A DNA stretch of 64,000 nucleotides from assembly GCF_039555535.1 (NCBI RefSeq), contig NZ_CP154630.1, positions 3,547,001 to 3,611,000 on the forward strand, given 5' to 3'. The translations under genes were made by a program, and so were the position numbers. The notes under the pieces are model-generated. The model was not told the DNA's origin. It made no database searches and saw only the letters and a list, made by a program, of their open reading frames with translations. Shown here one piece after another: positions 38,465 through 47,908 of this stretch; positions within the stretch are counted from its first letter, which is position 1; each line of letters opens with the position of its first letter. This DNA comes from Stenotrophomonas maltophilia (GTDB lineage Bacteria > Pseudomonadota > Gammaproteobacteria > Xanthomonadales > Xanthomonadaceae).

Positions 38465-39429
38465 GCAGCCACCGGCATAGGGAAGACGCCTCGCTGTTCG
38501 CACGCGCCAGCACCTGGGTGGCGCGTCTGGAAGCTCCGGACTGCACCGCAGCCGAACGCGAGTCATTCGAAGACTGGCTTGCTGAAGACCCTGCCCATGT
38601 CAAAGCCTGGGTGCAGGCCGAAGACCTTTTCCAGCAGGGCCAGGGCCTGGCTGCGGACCCGTGGCTGCGGACGGCTGCGGCGCGCGCGGCACGGCCTGCC
38701 CGGCGCCGCTGGCTGCCTGCTGCGGCCGCAGCCGCGGGTATCTGCGTGGCCATCGGCGTGGGCTGGATGGTAGCGGTGGATGGCAACCCTGCCCCGCAAC
38801 ACTTTGCCAATGACACGCATCAGGCACAGCGGCTGACCCTGCCCGATGGCAGCGTGGCCATGCTCGATGCCGGCACGACGCTGCATGCGCGCTTCGGCTG
38901 GCGCCACCGCGAGCTGGACCTCGAACGCGGCCGCCTGCAGCTGCAGGTCGCGCCATCGAGCAAGGCATTGCAGCTGCGCGCCGGCACCAGCACGATCCGC
39001 GATATCGGCACGACCTTCCAGGTTGAGCGCCTGCACGATGGACTGGTCGAGGTCGCGCTGCTGGAGGGCGCGGTGGAAGTCAGCAACGGCGCCGCCCAGC
39101 ACACGCTGGCCCCTGGCCAGCAACTGCAGGTACTGCCCTCCGGGCGCATCCAGCCCGGTCCAGCGCTGTCCTCCACGGCAGCCGCCGAGGGCTGGCTGCA
39201 TGGGCAGCTGGTCTTCGATGCCACCCCGCTGTCGATCGTGGTCGAACGCATGAACCGCTATGGCCATGCACCGCTGGTGATCGCTGACCCTGAGATCAGT
39301 GATCTGGCGGTCAGCGGCACGTTCCGCGCAGGTGACGCACAGGAGTTGCTGTCCGCGCTGGAACTTGGCTGGTCCATTGCTGGCCAGACGCGCCCGGATG
39401 GCGCGCTGGAACTGCGCCGCACGTACTGA
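38461..39429 (+). CDS. FecR-type anti-sigma / sigma regulator
   Basis: A 322-residue inner-membrane protein coupled to the sigma gene. The N-terminal DUF4880 cytoplasmic domain (ASTWVARLEAPDCTAAERESFEDWLAEDPAHVKAW) is followed by one transmembrane helix (about 85-106). The periplasmic FecR domain (about 120-215, LPDGSVAMLDAGTTLHARF, TFQVERLHDGLVEVALLEGAVEV) and a C-terminal STN-like domain (about 230-322) complete it. It would pass the signal from the outer-membrane receptor to the sigma factor. Confidence 0.93.
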   Translation: MSSHRHREDASLFARASTWVARLEAPDCTAAERESFEDWLAEDPAHVKAWVQAEDLFQQGQGLAADPWLRTAAARAARPARRRWLPAAAAAAGICVAIGVGWMVAVDGNPAPQHFANDTHQAQRLTLPDGSVAMLDAGTTLHARFGWRHRELDLERGRLQLQVAPSSKALQLRAGTSTIRDIGTTFQVERLHDGLVEVALLEGAVEVSNGAAQHTLAPGQQLQVLPSGRIQPGPALSSTAAAEGWLHGQLVFDATPLSIVVERMNRYGHAPLVIADPEISDLAVSGTFRAGDAQELLSALELGWSIAGQTRPDGALELRRTY

Positions 39430-39443
39430 GGAGGCCTGCGGTG

Positions 39444-42230
39444 ATGGCAGGACCAGGCACGCTGCAGTGGGGGCTGCTCCGCCCCCTGCTGTGCCTGGCG
39501 CTGCTGGTCGCCGCGCCGCCTGCCGCCATCGCAGGCGATTCCGCTGCGGCCCATGACTACCGTATCGACGCCGGCCCGTTGCCTTCAGCATTGCAGCAAT
39601 GGGCACGGCAAAGCGGCATCGCCCTGGTGTTCGATGCCCGGGAACTGGCGGGGCTCCGTGCCAACGGCACCCACGGCCTGGCCGATCCAGCATCGGCCCT
39701 GAAACGGCTGGTCGCCGGCATGCCGGTGACCATCCTTCGAACACCGTCCGGAGGCTTCGTGGTCCGCCGCATCCGCGTCGCGCCCGCGGCCGCCCCGCCG
39801 GTTCCGGCAGCAGTCGCGCCGCGCCCACGCACGCCCCCGCCATCGCCGCGCCAGGTGGACCTGGCGCCGATCCATGTCACCGGCAGCCGGTTGCCGCGCA
39901 CCTCCGTGCAGACCACCCTGCCGGTGACTACGATCGATCGCGCAGATATCCTGCGCAGCGGCTACGGCAGCCTGTTCGACCTGCTGCGACACCTGCCCGG
40001 CATGAACGGACTGCCCGCGATGAGCAGCGCACGCAGTGGCGATTCGCAGTACCTGCCTGTCGGTGCTGCCGCCACCACCAGCCTGGATGGCATGGGACCA
40101 CGCGCCACGCTGTTCCTGGTCAATGGCCGGCGCCTGCCCCGCTACCCGATGGTGTCGCTGGAGCAGGGCGGGCTCACCGATCTGGGCGGCATTCCACTCA
40201 GCTTTGTCGAACGCATCGAACTGGTTCGCGGCGGTGCTTCAGCCATCTACGGCGCCGATGCCATGTCCGGCGTGGTCAACATCATCCTGCGCGACCAGGC
40301 CGACGGCCCGGAGGCGACGCTGCAGACCGGCCTGAGCAGCCGTGGCGACGCTGGCCAGTACCGCGTGCAGGCCGCCACCGGAGGCCTGCGCGGGAACGGG
40401 GACCGCTGGTTCGCAGGCATCGACCTGCATCGCGTCGATCACCTGGCGGGGGACCAGCGTGACTGGCACGCAGAGACGTCGCAGTACCTGATCGGCGCCT
40501 TCCGCGATGGCGACTACTGGCCCGCTACGCGCTGCGACGGGCCATTGAAACGACGCAATGGCGCCTGCTGGTTCGACAGTTCGCGCCCTCGTTCACTTCA
40601 ACCGGCCTCCGATACCGCCTCGGCCTATCTGCGCTACCGGCATGAGCGTGGCCAGGGGCGCTACGTCTATGCCGAAGCCCGCGCCAGCCACAACCGGCAG
40701 CGCTTCGATCTGGGCCCGACCGCCGTCGCCCTCGGCCTGTACGGCTACACCTTCAACAGCGTCCTGCGGGAAGCCGGCAATGTGCGTCCCCAGGTACGTG
40801 CCACCGACGCCGATCTCACCCTGGGCATCGGCCGGGACCAGGGCAGCCACAGTTGGGACGCCGGCATCAGCGCGCAGCGCAGCGACGTCACCCTGTCCAC
40901 GCCGGGCACCGTGCGCGCCGAACCCTTCATCGAGGCTGCGCAGTCACTCAGGTTCCTGCCAGGCTTCAATGCATTGCCCGCGGATGAAGCAACATCGCTG
41001 TTCCCGTCGATCCGCAACCGTGGACTTACCGAGCAGTGGCAGGGCTGGTGGGGCGTACAGCGGATGCTGGTGCCGATGCAGGGCGGCAATGCGCAGCTGG
41101 CTACCGGCATCGACCTGCGCCATGAACGCTGGACGTCCCACCCGGACACCCTGCTGAGCCAGGGCGATCTGGCACTGGGGCTGCCGCAGCAGCAGCGGCG
41201 CCTGTCGCGGCAGAGTGGCGGCGCGTATGCGGAACTGGGCCTGCCGCTCACATCGGAGCTGCGCATGGACGTGGCCGCGCGCTGGGACTACGACGGCGAC
41301 TACACGGCATTCTCGCCCCGTGCCGGCCTGCGCTGGACACCCACACCGCACTGGTCGTTCCTGCTGGCCAGCGGCCGCGGCTATCGCGCGCCCAGCCTGT
41401 TCGAACAGCGCCGGCCGCCAGGACAGTTCGGCACCCTCACCCTGCCCGCCTCAAGCGCACTGCCGCCCTGTGCACAGAGCGAGCCCGACGGCCGCTGCGT
41501 GGTCACTGTGGACGTGGAAGAGAACACCACGCTCAAGGCCGAGAGCTCACGCAGCCATTCGCTGGCGGCGACCTGGTCACCCAGCGATGCGTTCTCGCTG
41601 TCGCTGACCCACAACATCGTCGAGCTGCGCAATGAGATCCTTGCGCTGCAGCCGGCCGATGCCGTGTGGAACCGTGACACCTGGCAGCTGGATGAGAATG
41701 GCAACCTGAGCAGCCTGCGGCTGTCGTTCGACAATATCGGCCGTACCACCTCACGCAACTGGGTACTGCGTGGCGAATACCGGATCGACACCGGCAGCAA
41801 CGGCCAGTGGATGTTCTCGCTGGACGCGCTGAAGCAGCAGGAGCTGCGCCGTCGTCGCGACCACGAACCGGCGATCGACCTGCGCGGGCATGTCACCCCC
41901 GAGATGGCGGCGGTCCTGAACGTGCAATGGCAGAACAGCAACTGGGACATCGCCCTGCGCGGCAACCAGGTGGGCCGCACCCGTGCATGGCTGCCCGGCG
42001 CCGAGTGCCCGCAGCGGCAGATCGAACAGAACCACTGCATGAATCCGCGCCAGCTGCGCTGGAACCTGCACCTGGCGCGCCGCCTGGGCCCGCGTGTCAT
42101 CGCGGCGCTGGACGTGCACAACGTGCTTGATGCGCAGCCGGTGAACTACCTGGACGGCAATGGCGGGCAGATGCCGGGACTGGACGATCCACTGGGCCGT
42201 TACTACCTGCTTACCCTGCAGTTCCGCTGA
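39444..42230 (+). CDS. TonB-dependent outer-membrane transducer/receptor
   Basis: A 928-residue receptor from ATG 39444; GTG 39441 shares the GAGGAGG site. A signal peptide is followed by an STN signalling domain (about 38-110, YRIDAGPLPSALQQWARQSGIALVFD), a Pro-rich linker, a plug (from about VQTTLPVTTIDRADILRSGYG, with IELVRGGASAIYGADAMSGVVNI) and a 22-strand barrel ending in YYLLTLQFR. The STN domain makes it a transducer for the FecR/sigma pair. The ligand, possibly a siderophore or polymer fragment, cannot be read from sequence. Confidence 0.93.
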   Translation: MAGPGTLQWGLLRPLLCLALLVAAPPAAIAGDSAAAHDYRIDAGPLPSALQQWARQSGIALVFDARELAGLRANGTHGLADPASALKRLVAGMPVTILRTPSGGFVVRRIRVAPAAAPPVPAAVAPRPRTPPPSPRQVDLAPIHVTGSRLPRTSVQTTLPVTTIDRADILRSGYGSLFDLLRHLPGMNGLPAMSSARSGDSQYLPVGAAATTSLDGMGPRATLFLVNGRRLPRYPMVSLEQGGLTDLGGIPLSFVERIELVRGGASAIYGADAMSGVVNIILRDQADGPEATLQTGLSSRGDAGQYRVQAATGGLRGNGDRWFAGIDLHRVDHLAGDQRDWHAETSQYLIGAFRDGDYWPATRCDGPLKRRNGACWFDSSRPRSLQPASDTASAYLRYRHERGQGRYVYAEARASHNRQRFDLGPTAVALGLYGYTFNSVLREAGNVRPQVRATDADLTLGIGRDQGSHSWDAGISAQRSDVTLSTPGTVRAEPFIEAAQSLRFLPGFNALPADEATSLFPSIRNRGLTEQWQGWWGVQRMLVPMQGGNAQLATGIDLRHERWTSHPDTLLSQGDLALGLPQQQRRLSRQSGGAYAELGLPLTSELRMDVAARWDYDGDYTAFSPRAGLRWTPTPHWSFLLASGRGYRAPSLFEQRRPPGQFGTLTLPASSALPPCAQSEPDGRCVVTVDVEENTTLKAESSRSHSLAATWSPSDAFSLSLTHNIVELRNEILALQPADAVWNRDTWQLDENGNLSSLRLSFDNIGRTTSRNWVLRGEYRIDTGSNGQWMFSLDALKQQELRRRRDHEPAIDLRGHVTPEMAAVLNVQWQNSNWDIALRGNQVGRTRAWLPGAECPQRQIEQNHCMNPRQLRWNLHLARRLGPRVIAALDVHNVLDAQPVNYLDGNGGQMPGLDDPLGRYYLLTLQFR

Positions 42231-42276
42231 GCGTAGTACGCTACGCGGCCTGTTCCACCGGCCTGCCACCTCCCCC

Positions 42277-43233
42277 ATGAAAGCCTATCTCTGGTTCTGG
42301 GGCGCGTTCCTGCTGTTCTTCGCGTTGCCCTTCCCCTGCATCCTCTATTTCGGCACCTCCTGGCCGGTAGCGCTGGCTGATCGCAGCGCGCCGTGGCTGT
42401 CCCTGCTGCTGCTTGTACTGTCGCTGGCTGCATGGCTCTCTCTGCTGTTCGCCTTCCTGCATTTCCTGCTGCTCGGCCCACCGCGCGCCCTGCATCGCGT
42501 TCGCTCGATCCTCGCCGATGGCGAACTGCGTGATGCGCTGATCGAACACGCCGAGCAGACCGGTGTGCACGTGCGTGGATTCGCACAATGGAAACTGCAG
42601 CTGTCCTTCCAGAATCTGTCGGGCACGCCGATCAGGGAACAGCTGCTGGTGGTCGACAGCAAGCCGCAGCTGCAGCGTTTCGTTGCCGGCCAGCGCCTCG
42701 AGGTTCGCCTGAGCCGCGAACCGGGCGCGTTCCCCAATGTGGTGCTGGAGGGGGCGCAGCCCGAACTGGATGTCGCCAGCCTCTGGCGTCGTGGTGTCGG
42801 CGCAGCGATCGGCATCGTGGCGGTGGCCAGTGCCTATGTGTTTGCCTACCGGCTGCAGAGCGAGGGGCTGGGCTGGACCTTCCTGTCGTTCGGCCATCCC
42901 CTGCTGGTGTGCCCGCTGGTGCTGTGTGGCTATGCGCTGGGCCTGCGCCTGCTCGGCCGGCTGCTGCAGGCCGATGCCCGCGGTGACGCATTGAAGTACC
43001 GCGGCATCGGCGTGGAGGCCAGGGTACTGAAGGTGCGCCAGACCGGCACCTACCTCAACGAACAGCCGCAGGTGGAGTTCCAGCTGGAGTACACCGATCG
43101 TGACGGCCGCCTACAGCAGGTGAGCGTACGCCGATTCATCCCGCTGATCGACCTGGCCAACATCCCGCGCGAACACGTGACCCTGCTGTACGACCCGGAT
43201 GACCGCGGCAACGTGCGCCTGGAGGGCATGTGA
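42277..43233 (+). CDS. Membrane protein of unknown function (DUF3592-like domain)
   Basis: A 318-residue protein with hydrophobic segments near 5-27, 38-62, about 175-196 and 207-230. Two soluble parts are similar in type, the second (EARVLKVRQTGTYLNEQPQVEFQLEYTDRDG) fitting DUF3592. It starts 46 bases after the TonB receptor stop and overlaps the next gene by 4 nt, so it may be in the same transcript. No function is known. Confidence 0.65.
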   Translation: MKAYLWFWGAFLLFFALPFPCILYFGTSWPVALADRSAPWLSLLLLVLSLAAWLSLLFAFLHFLLLGPPRALHRVRSILADGELRDALIEHAEQTGVHVRGFAQWKLQLSFQNLSGTPIREQLLVVDSKPQLQRFVAGQRLEVRLSREPGAFPNVVLEGAQPELDVASLWRRGVGAAIGIVAVASAYVFAYRLQSEGLGWTFLSFGHPLLVCPLVLCGYALGLRLLGRLLQADARGDALKYRGIGVEARVLKVRQTGTYLNEQPQVEFQLEYTDRDGRLQQVSVRRFIPLIDLANIPREHVTLLYDPDDRGNVRLEGM

Positions 43234-43949
43234 AGCGGCCTCCTTCCACCCGACGGGTGTTTTCGCTGGTGCTGCTGGTGCTGGCCGGCGTGGCCGTAGC
43301 CGGCGGTGCACTGGGAACGATCGCCGAAACGCTGGGACATCCGCTGCAGCCCGACCGTCCGCCGAGGCCATCTGAATCGCAACCGCCGCGCGAGCAGGCC
43401 GACTCACTGGCAACGGCGCCCGGACTGCAGTCCGACCCGATACCCCACCGCAGCAACCGGCTGTTCGATTCGGAGTACCTGCTGGGCGCACGCCAGGCAC
43501 TGGAGCAGTTGCCTGCATTGTCCGGACACCGGCTGACGGTGTTCCACAGCATCCACTTCTACGACGATGGCCGCATCAATCTGGACCTGGTCGATCCGCA
43601 GCAGCCGGACCACGTCGACAGCTACCACTTCGAACGTGGCCAGTGGCGCAAGGGCAATCCGGTGAACCCGCAGCAGTTCGCGCCGACCATCAGCCTGCAT
43701 CGCAGCAGCACACCCCTGGCCAACATCGATTTCGATGCCGTACCACGCGTGGCCAAGGCACTGCAGGAACAACGCAACGCATTGCAGAACCCGGCCTCGG
43801 AAGTCGGCCACGTCTACGTGATCGTGCGCAAGGCTGGCAAGCTGGCATGGCTGCCGGACGAGGTTGCAGGCGACCGCGAATCGGCACGCCTGCAGTTCGA
43901 TGCACAGGGCATCGCGCGCAGCGTCAAAAAAGGGGACGGAGGGAATTAA
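43230..43949 (+). CDS. Predicted membrane-anchored protein, C-terminus formed by an inserted repeat
   Basis: A 239-residue protein starting GTG at 43230 inside the end of the previous gene. One N-terminal transmembrane anchor (about 9-30) is followed by a Pro-rich stretch and a periplasmic domain (LTVFHSIHFYDDGRINLDLVDPQQPDHVDSYHF ...). The last seven or so residues (KKGDGGN) and the TAA are encoded by the left arm of a 27-bp inverted repeat, so the native C-terminus was probably replaced. No family is recognised. Confidence 0.6.
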   Translation: MKRPPSTRRVFSLVLLVLAGVAVAGGALGTIAETLGHPLQPDRPPRPSESQPPREQADSLATAPGLQSDPIPHRSNRLFDSEYLLGARQALEQLPALSGHRLTVFHSIHFYDDGRINLDLVDPQQPDHVDSYHFERGQWRKGNPVNPQQFAPTISLHRSSTPLANIDFDAVPRVAKALQEQRNALQNPASEVGHVYVIVRKAGKLAWLPDEVAGDRESARLQFDAQGIARSVKKGDGGN

Positions 43950-44001
43950 GTCGCCATCGGCATCAAGGCAGTTACGACTTAATCCCCTCCGTCCCCTTTT
44001 T
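43926..44001 (+). repeat. Inverted repeat with 27-bp arms between convergent genes
   Basis: The left arm (about 43927-43953, starting AAAAAGGGGACGGAGGG) and right arm (43975-44001) match over 27 bp with a single mismatch. They are separated by a 21-base loop. A T-run ends the right arm and an A-run begins the left, so the structure also has the shape of a bidirectional terminator. Similar AAAAGGGGACGG repeats are widespread in Xanthomonadaceae to my knowledge. It ends one base before the stop codon of the YhhN gene. Confidence 0.85.
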
Positions 44002-44667
44002 CTATTTTACCGAGCGGGCGATGGCGTACTGCGCGGCGTAGTAGGTGGACAACACCAGCAGGCTGGCCAGCGGCAGGCCGCCAGCAAAGCGGTCCCAGGC
44101 CAGCAGTGAATCGCTGGCCACGAACAGCAGGGCACCGGTTGCCGCCCAGCGTGCACTGCACGGTTCCGGCGCGGCCGCCTGAGGACGCGTCCATGCGCGC
44201 GCCAGCGCCAGCACCGCCATCGAGGCGAGCACCACCACGTAGGCCAGCACCGGAATGCGCATCGGCGCCGGCAGGTGCGGCCACAGGCCCATCACGTTGA
44301 GCACGGCGAAGGCACCCAGCAGCATGCTGGCGCCAACCAGACCACGACCGGCGCGCAGGCCAGCGCGGAAGGCGACGATGTAGCAGACGTGGGCCAGCAG
44401 GAAGGCGACCAGGCCCGGCACGAACGCGTCGATCGGCAGCATCAGCGCGATGTCGCCCACGCACGACAGCAGCATGCCGGCCAGCACCGCGCGGCGGTAG
44501 AACCGCTGCGCCGGATCACGCACACACCAGGCGATGGCGGCGATCAGCAGCGTGGTTGCCGGCTTGGCCAGCCAGTGCAGCCAACGCCCCTCGCCATCCA
44601 GGAACGCGCCGACGATGGCGAGGACCGCCATCAACAGGATCACGCCATCGCGCACCCGCGGCTTCAT
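44002..44667 (-). CDS. YhhN/TMEM86 family membrane protein (lysoplasmalogenase-like)
   Basis: A 221-residue inner-membrane protein with about eight hydrophobic helices from ATG 44667 (GGAAGG upstream). The conserved pair of acidic motifs, CVGDIALMLP and ASDSLLAWDRF, is typical of the YhhN family. Mammalian relatives hydrolyse lysoplasmalogens; the bacterial substrate is unclear. Its ATG overlaps the M61 peptidase stop by 4 nt, so both are one transcript. Confidence 0.85.
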   Translation of the reverse strand: MKPRVRDGVILLMAVLAIVGAFLDGEGRWLHWLAKPATTLLIAAIAWCVRDPAQRFYRRAVLAGMLLSCVGDIALMLPIDAFVPGLVAFLLAHVCYIVAFRAGLRAGRGLVGASMLLGAFAVLNVMGLWPHLPAPMRIPVLAYVVVLASMAVLALARAWTRPQAAAPEPCSARWAATGALLFVASDSLLAWDRFAGGLPLASLLVLSTYYAAQYAIARSVK

Positions 44668-46547
44668 CGCGCCTTCCACAGGTCGGCCAGGCGGTCGGGC
44701 TTGCCGGCAATGCGCTCCAGCACCGGGTACTGCAGGCCACCGCGGTAGTCGATGTTCATCGTCTCGATCCGGTCGAACTGCTTCACCAGCAGCACGATCG
44801 GTGCCTTGTCCTTCGCCGCGCCGGCCACCGCGTCCTTCAGCCGCTGGCTGCTGTATTCGCGGCCACCCACCGCGATCACCTTCATGCCCGGCGCGAGCCC
44901 AGCGTTGAACGCCGGGCTGTCCCAGATCACGTCGCCGACCACGCCGCTGTCGAGCACGGTCGCGCCCAGCGAGTAGGCCAGCAGCGCCCCCTTGGCGCGC
45001 TTTTCCTGCGCCTTGTAGGCATCGTTCGGGGTATCGCGGTAGACCAGCTTCCAGCCGGCCAGCTCCAGGCCTCCGTTCAACGAACCGTGGCCATCCAGGC
45101 GGCCGCGCAGGAAGCTCGACCAGTCGTACGGCGCGATGCCGTTCAAGGTCGCCACCACATCGTCGAAGGTGTACGGATTGACGTCCCAGTCGCCCTTGCC
45201 GACGCCGAAGAAGGCACGCGCGAAGTCATCCAGGCTGCGGCGGTTGCCGCTCAGCTCGCGCAGTTTGCCTTCCACCTCCAGCCACAGCATCTGGCCGCCG
45301 GAGTAGTAGTCCTCGCTCATCTGGTAGTTGCGGTACGGCAGGGTGCGGCGCTGGGCGATGGTCGGGTCGTTGGTGGTGTCCTGCAGCGGGCGCCAGGCGA
45401 GGCCCGGGCGACCGCGATCATAGGTGGCGGCCACGTTGGCCAGCATGTCGCGCGCCTGCGCGACCGACCACAGCCCCGAGCGTGCGGCCAGCACCTGGCC
45501 CCAGAACTGGGTCTGGCCCTCGTACACCCACAGCAGGCTGTCGCCCATCGGCACGTTGAAATTGGCAGTAGCCAGATCGGCGCCGCGACGGTACTTGCCG
45601 TTCCAGGAATGGGTGTACTCGTGCGGCAGCAGGTCGCGCATCCACGCGTTGCTGTCCCACTCGGTGAAATAGCCCGGATCGGCGCTGTTCTCGCTGGAGC
45701 GGTGATGCTCCAGGCCGATGCCGCCGAGACGGTCGGTCAATGCCAGCAGGAACTCATAGTGGTTGTAGTGACGCGCACCGTAGAGCTTGTCGGCCTGCTG
45801 CACCAGCGCGCGGTGCAAGGTGATCTGCGCGTCGGTGGGCTTCAACGACTTGGCCTCGTCGGCGAACACGTTGAGGTGCACCGGCACCTTCGCACCCGGG
45901 TCGAGATCGATGCGCTGGTAGTGCTCGCCGGCGAACAACGGCGAATCGACCAGGTGATCATAGGAGATCGGCTTGAACACCACGGTATCGCCGTCACGGC
46001 GCGCAGTCTCCAATGCGGTGGCGAATGACCAGCCCTTGGGCAGCGTCACGCTGGCCTGCGCCTGCAGCTGGCGCGCATCGACACCGGCCGGATACAGCGA
46101 GTTGGCGTTCCACTGCAGGTTGAGCATCTCCGGGGTCATCACCACCCGGCCCTGGCTGCCACCCTGCGAGGACAGGAAGTCGAAGTGCGCGACGATCTCG
46201 CTGACGCCCTCGGGCACGTTCACCTTGAACGCATAGACGTTGTACTGGTCACGCTGCCAGGCCAGCGGCTTGCCGTTGGCGGTCACGCGCAGGCCGGCCA
46301 GCTTGTCGATCGGGCCGGTGGGCGAATGGTTGCCGGGAATCCACTGCGGGTACAACAGGGTCATCGGGCCGGGCTTGGCCGGCACGGTGGCAGTCACCTT
46401 GAAGATGCGCCGGGCCAGGTTGCGCGCGTCCACGTCGATGCGCAGCAGGCCGGGCGCCGCCGCGTTGGCCGGTGGCGAGGTCTGCGCCAGTGCAGGCGAG
46501 GCCGCCAGCGCGAACAGCAGGGACATCACCAGGGCTCGGGTCTTCAT
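44664..46547 (-). CDS. Secreted M61 family (glycyl aminopeptidase-like) metallopeptidase
   Basis: A 627-residue exported zinc peptidase. The signal peptide MKTRALVMSLLFALAASPALA is followed by an N-terminal beta-domain, GGIGLEHHRSS (about 275-285), and the zinc motif HEYTH (309-313). A downstream Glu in WVYEGQTQFW and a C-terminal PDZ-like domain (about 520-600, DSPAFNAGLAPGMKVIAVGG) complete the M61 layout. It probably acts on small peptides in the periplasm. Full-length. Confidence 0.9.
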   Translation of the reverse strand: MKTRALVMSLLFALAASPALAQTSPPANAAAPGLLRIDVDARNLARRIFKVTATVPAKPGPMTLLYPQWIPGNHSPTGPIDKLAGLRVTANGKPLAWQRDQYNVYAFKVNVPEGVSEIVAHFDFLSSQGGSQGRVVMTPEMLNLQWNANSLYPAGVDARQLQAQASVTLPKGWSFATALETARRDGDTVVFKPISYDHLVDSPLFAGEHYQRIDLDPGAKVPVHLNVFADEAKSLKPTDAQITLHRALVQQADKLYGARHYNHYEFLLALTDRLGGIGLEHHRSSENSADPGYFTEWDSNAWMRDLLPHEYTHSWNGKYRRGADLATANFNVPMGDSLLWVYEGQTQFWGQVLAARSGLWSVAQARDMLANVAATYDRGRPGLAWRPLQDTTNDPTIAQRRTLPYRNYQMSEDYYSGGQMLWLEVEGKLRELSGNRRSLDDFARAFFGVGKGDWDVNPYTFDDVVATLNGIAPYDWSSFLRGRLDGHGSLNGGLELAGWKLVYRDTPNDAYKAQEKRAKGALLAYSLGATVLDSGVVGDVIWDSPAFNAGLAPGMKVIAVGGREYSSQRLKDAVAGAAKDKAPIVLLVKQFDRIETMNIDYRGGLQYPVLERIAGKPDRLADLWKAR

Positions 46548-46752
46548 CGGGCAGCATCCAACAGCGGAGAATCCTCCGATGCTAGGCCTGTAGAGTGCCC
46601 TGCCCCATGGCCAAAGGTCATGGGAGAGAGGCTTGCTGAAGGCCTCAGGCAGGGAACCCCTCTAGAATCTCTCGGCACCATTGATGCACGTGCCTTCGAG
46701 AGTTTGCTTGCCAGGCCCATCGTCGGCTTGGCAAGCCCTCTGGATTGGGAAT

Positions 46753-47331
46753 CTACTTCGACGCTTCTTGCTTGTAAGCGGCTTCAATGGCCCCCTTTAA
46801 TCTCGCCGGATCCTCGATCCTGACGCCTGTCAAACATCTGGAACCCGTTGCGTCAAAAAATACCGTGGATGCCGAGCCCCCTTGGAAATGTGCGTAACCG
46901 AAAACCGGTGCCGGTGAATCGGCCAGCGGCGCCCATACGATCTTGCCAAGTACCAGTTTTGCCTTCGCAAGGTCCCGATCGATACACCCACCCGATGCCC
47001 TTACAACGATCGTAGTCTGGCCTGATCGTTGATCAAGTTCGGTAGCTAGCTCAATACCGCCGAAATTCCGGACAGTCCCGAAAGCAGTCGCGACCTCAGC
47101 AAGCGAGCCGTTTTTGATGCCCAAAGCATCAGCGGCGGCATCCGGCCCCGCACTTCGCGCCAACTCCAGCTTCTCGATGTAATCGAGTGCCTCGAGCTGC
47201 GAAGCTTTTGCCGCGGAACTCCATGCCTGAGGGGGCGAGGTTGCCGCTACAGCGGCGAGCGGAACAATCATAGGCAAGGTCAGCAATGATTTCACTGACG
47301 CCCTAGCAAAATCACCAAGGATAGTTGGCAT
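46753..47331 (-). CDS. Small exported protein of an AT-richer islet (unknown)
   Basis: A 192-residue protein. ATG 47331 lies 20 bases inside the end of the upstream gene and starts a hydrophobic N-terminus (SVKSLLTLPMIVPLAAVAAT) that looks like a signal peptide. The mature part is mixed alpha/beta with two Cys (GGCIDRD, SRCLTGV) that could form a disulfide, and GYAHFQGGSASTVFFDATGSRCL near the end. Codon use is visibly less GC-biased than in flanking genes. No family is recognised. Overlap with the metalloprotease-like gene suggests a partner or immunity/inhibitor role, as inference. Confidence 0.6.
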   Translation of the reverse strand: MPTILGDFARASVKSLLTLPMIVPLAAVAATSPPQAWSSAAKASQLEALDYIEKLELARSAGPDAAADALGIKNGSLAEVATAFGTVRNFGGIELATELDQRSGQTTIVVRASGGCIDRDLAKAKLVLGKIVWAPLADSPAPVFGYAHFQGGSASTVFFDATGSRCLTGVRIEDPARLKGAIEAAYKQEASK

Positions 47332-47908
47332 CGTAGTAGTCCTCGTGCTGCTTGGTATACGTTTTTCCCGACGCGACATGATTGTTATCGCAGAAAACTT
47401 TCCCGATATCCACCAACGACTCACCACCCGACCACATGCTCCATAGCTTAGCGGAGTTATCGGAAATCAACGGGACTTCAACAAATCCTTCAGATGCCAC
47501 GCGAATCTGATCACTCACTACCGCGTTGTTAACTACGGCCTTAGCCTCCCACACGCAATTCCTTTCAACATACTGGGCTTTGGTGATCGGAGCATCAATA
47601 TTGGGAACACCTGCCTCGTGGTGACCAAGCTCATGACTCAGATAGCCCACAGTTTTATAGAGACCAGGCCAGTCATTGCTTTCGCAAGAGTATGGTGGCA
47701 CCAATATTTTCGCCGTCAGCGGGTCGTAACTAGGTGGAAGACCGTATGCCCTTACCCCCACATGTGCCTGGATCTGGGAGGTGAGCGTGGTGGAAGCAGC
47801 GGAGATGAAGTCTACGCACTGGCCCAAACCAGTTACAGGGAAGGCCTGCGATTTCGCGTAGGTCGGACAAAGAAGTGAGATGATCAAAATCAGGTATTTC
47901 CATACCAT
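47312..47908 (-). CDS. Secreted HExxH metalloprotease-like protein
   Basis: A 198-residue exported protein from ATG 47908 (GGGG upstream), with signal peptide MVWKYLILIISLLCPTYAKS. The mature part has HELGHHEAG with zinc-type HExxH at His92-Glu93-His96. A candidate third ligand is Glu121 in CVWEAKA, 25 residues on, a spacing like that of gluzincins or IrrE/ImmA-type proteases. Four Cys suggest disulfides and a periplasmic or extracellular site. Base composition is low for this genome (31 G+C in 47521-47580). It overlaps the next secreted-protein gene by 20 nt. The exact family is not recognised. Confidence 0.65.
   Translation of the reverse strand: MVWKYLILIISLLCPTYAKSQAFPVTGLGQCVDFISAASTTLTSQIQAHVGVRAYGLPPSYDPLTAKILVPPYSCESNDWPGLYKTVGYLSHELGHHEAGVPNIDAPITKAQYVERNCVWEAKAVVNNAVVSDQIRVASEGFVEVPLISDNSAKLWSMWSGGESLVDIGKVFCDNNHVASGKTYTKQHEDYYDANYPW

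Noticed and set aside
42160..42276. Upstream extension of the DUF3592-like gene
   Set aside because: The extension overlaps the end of the TonB receptor out of frame and has no conserved sequence; ATG 42277 is preferred.
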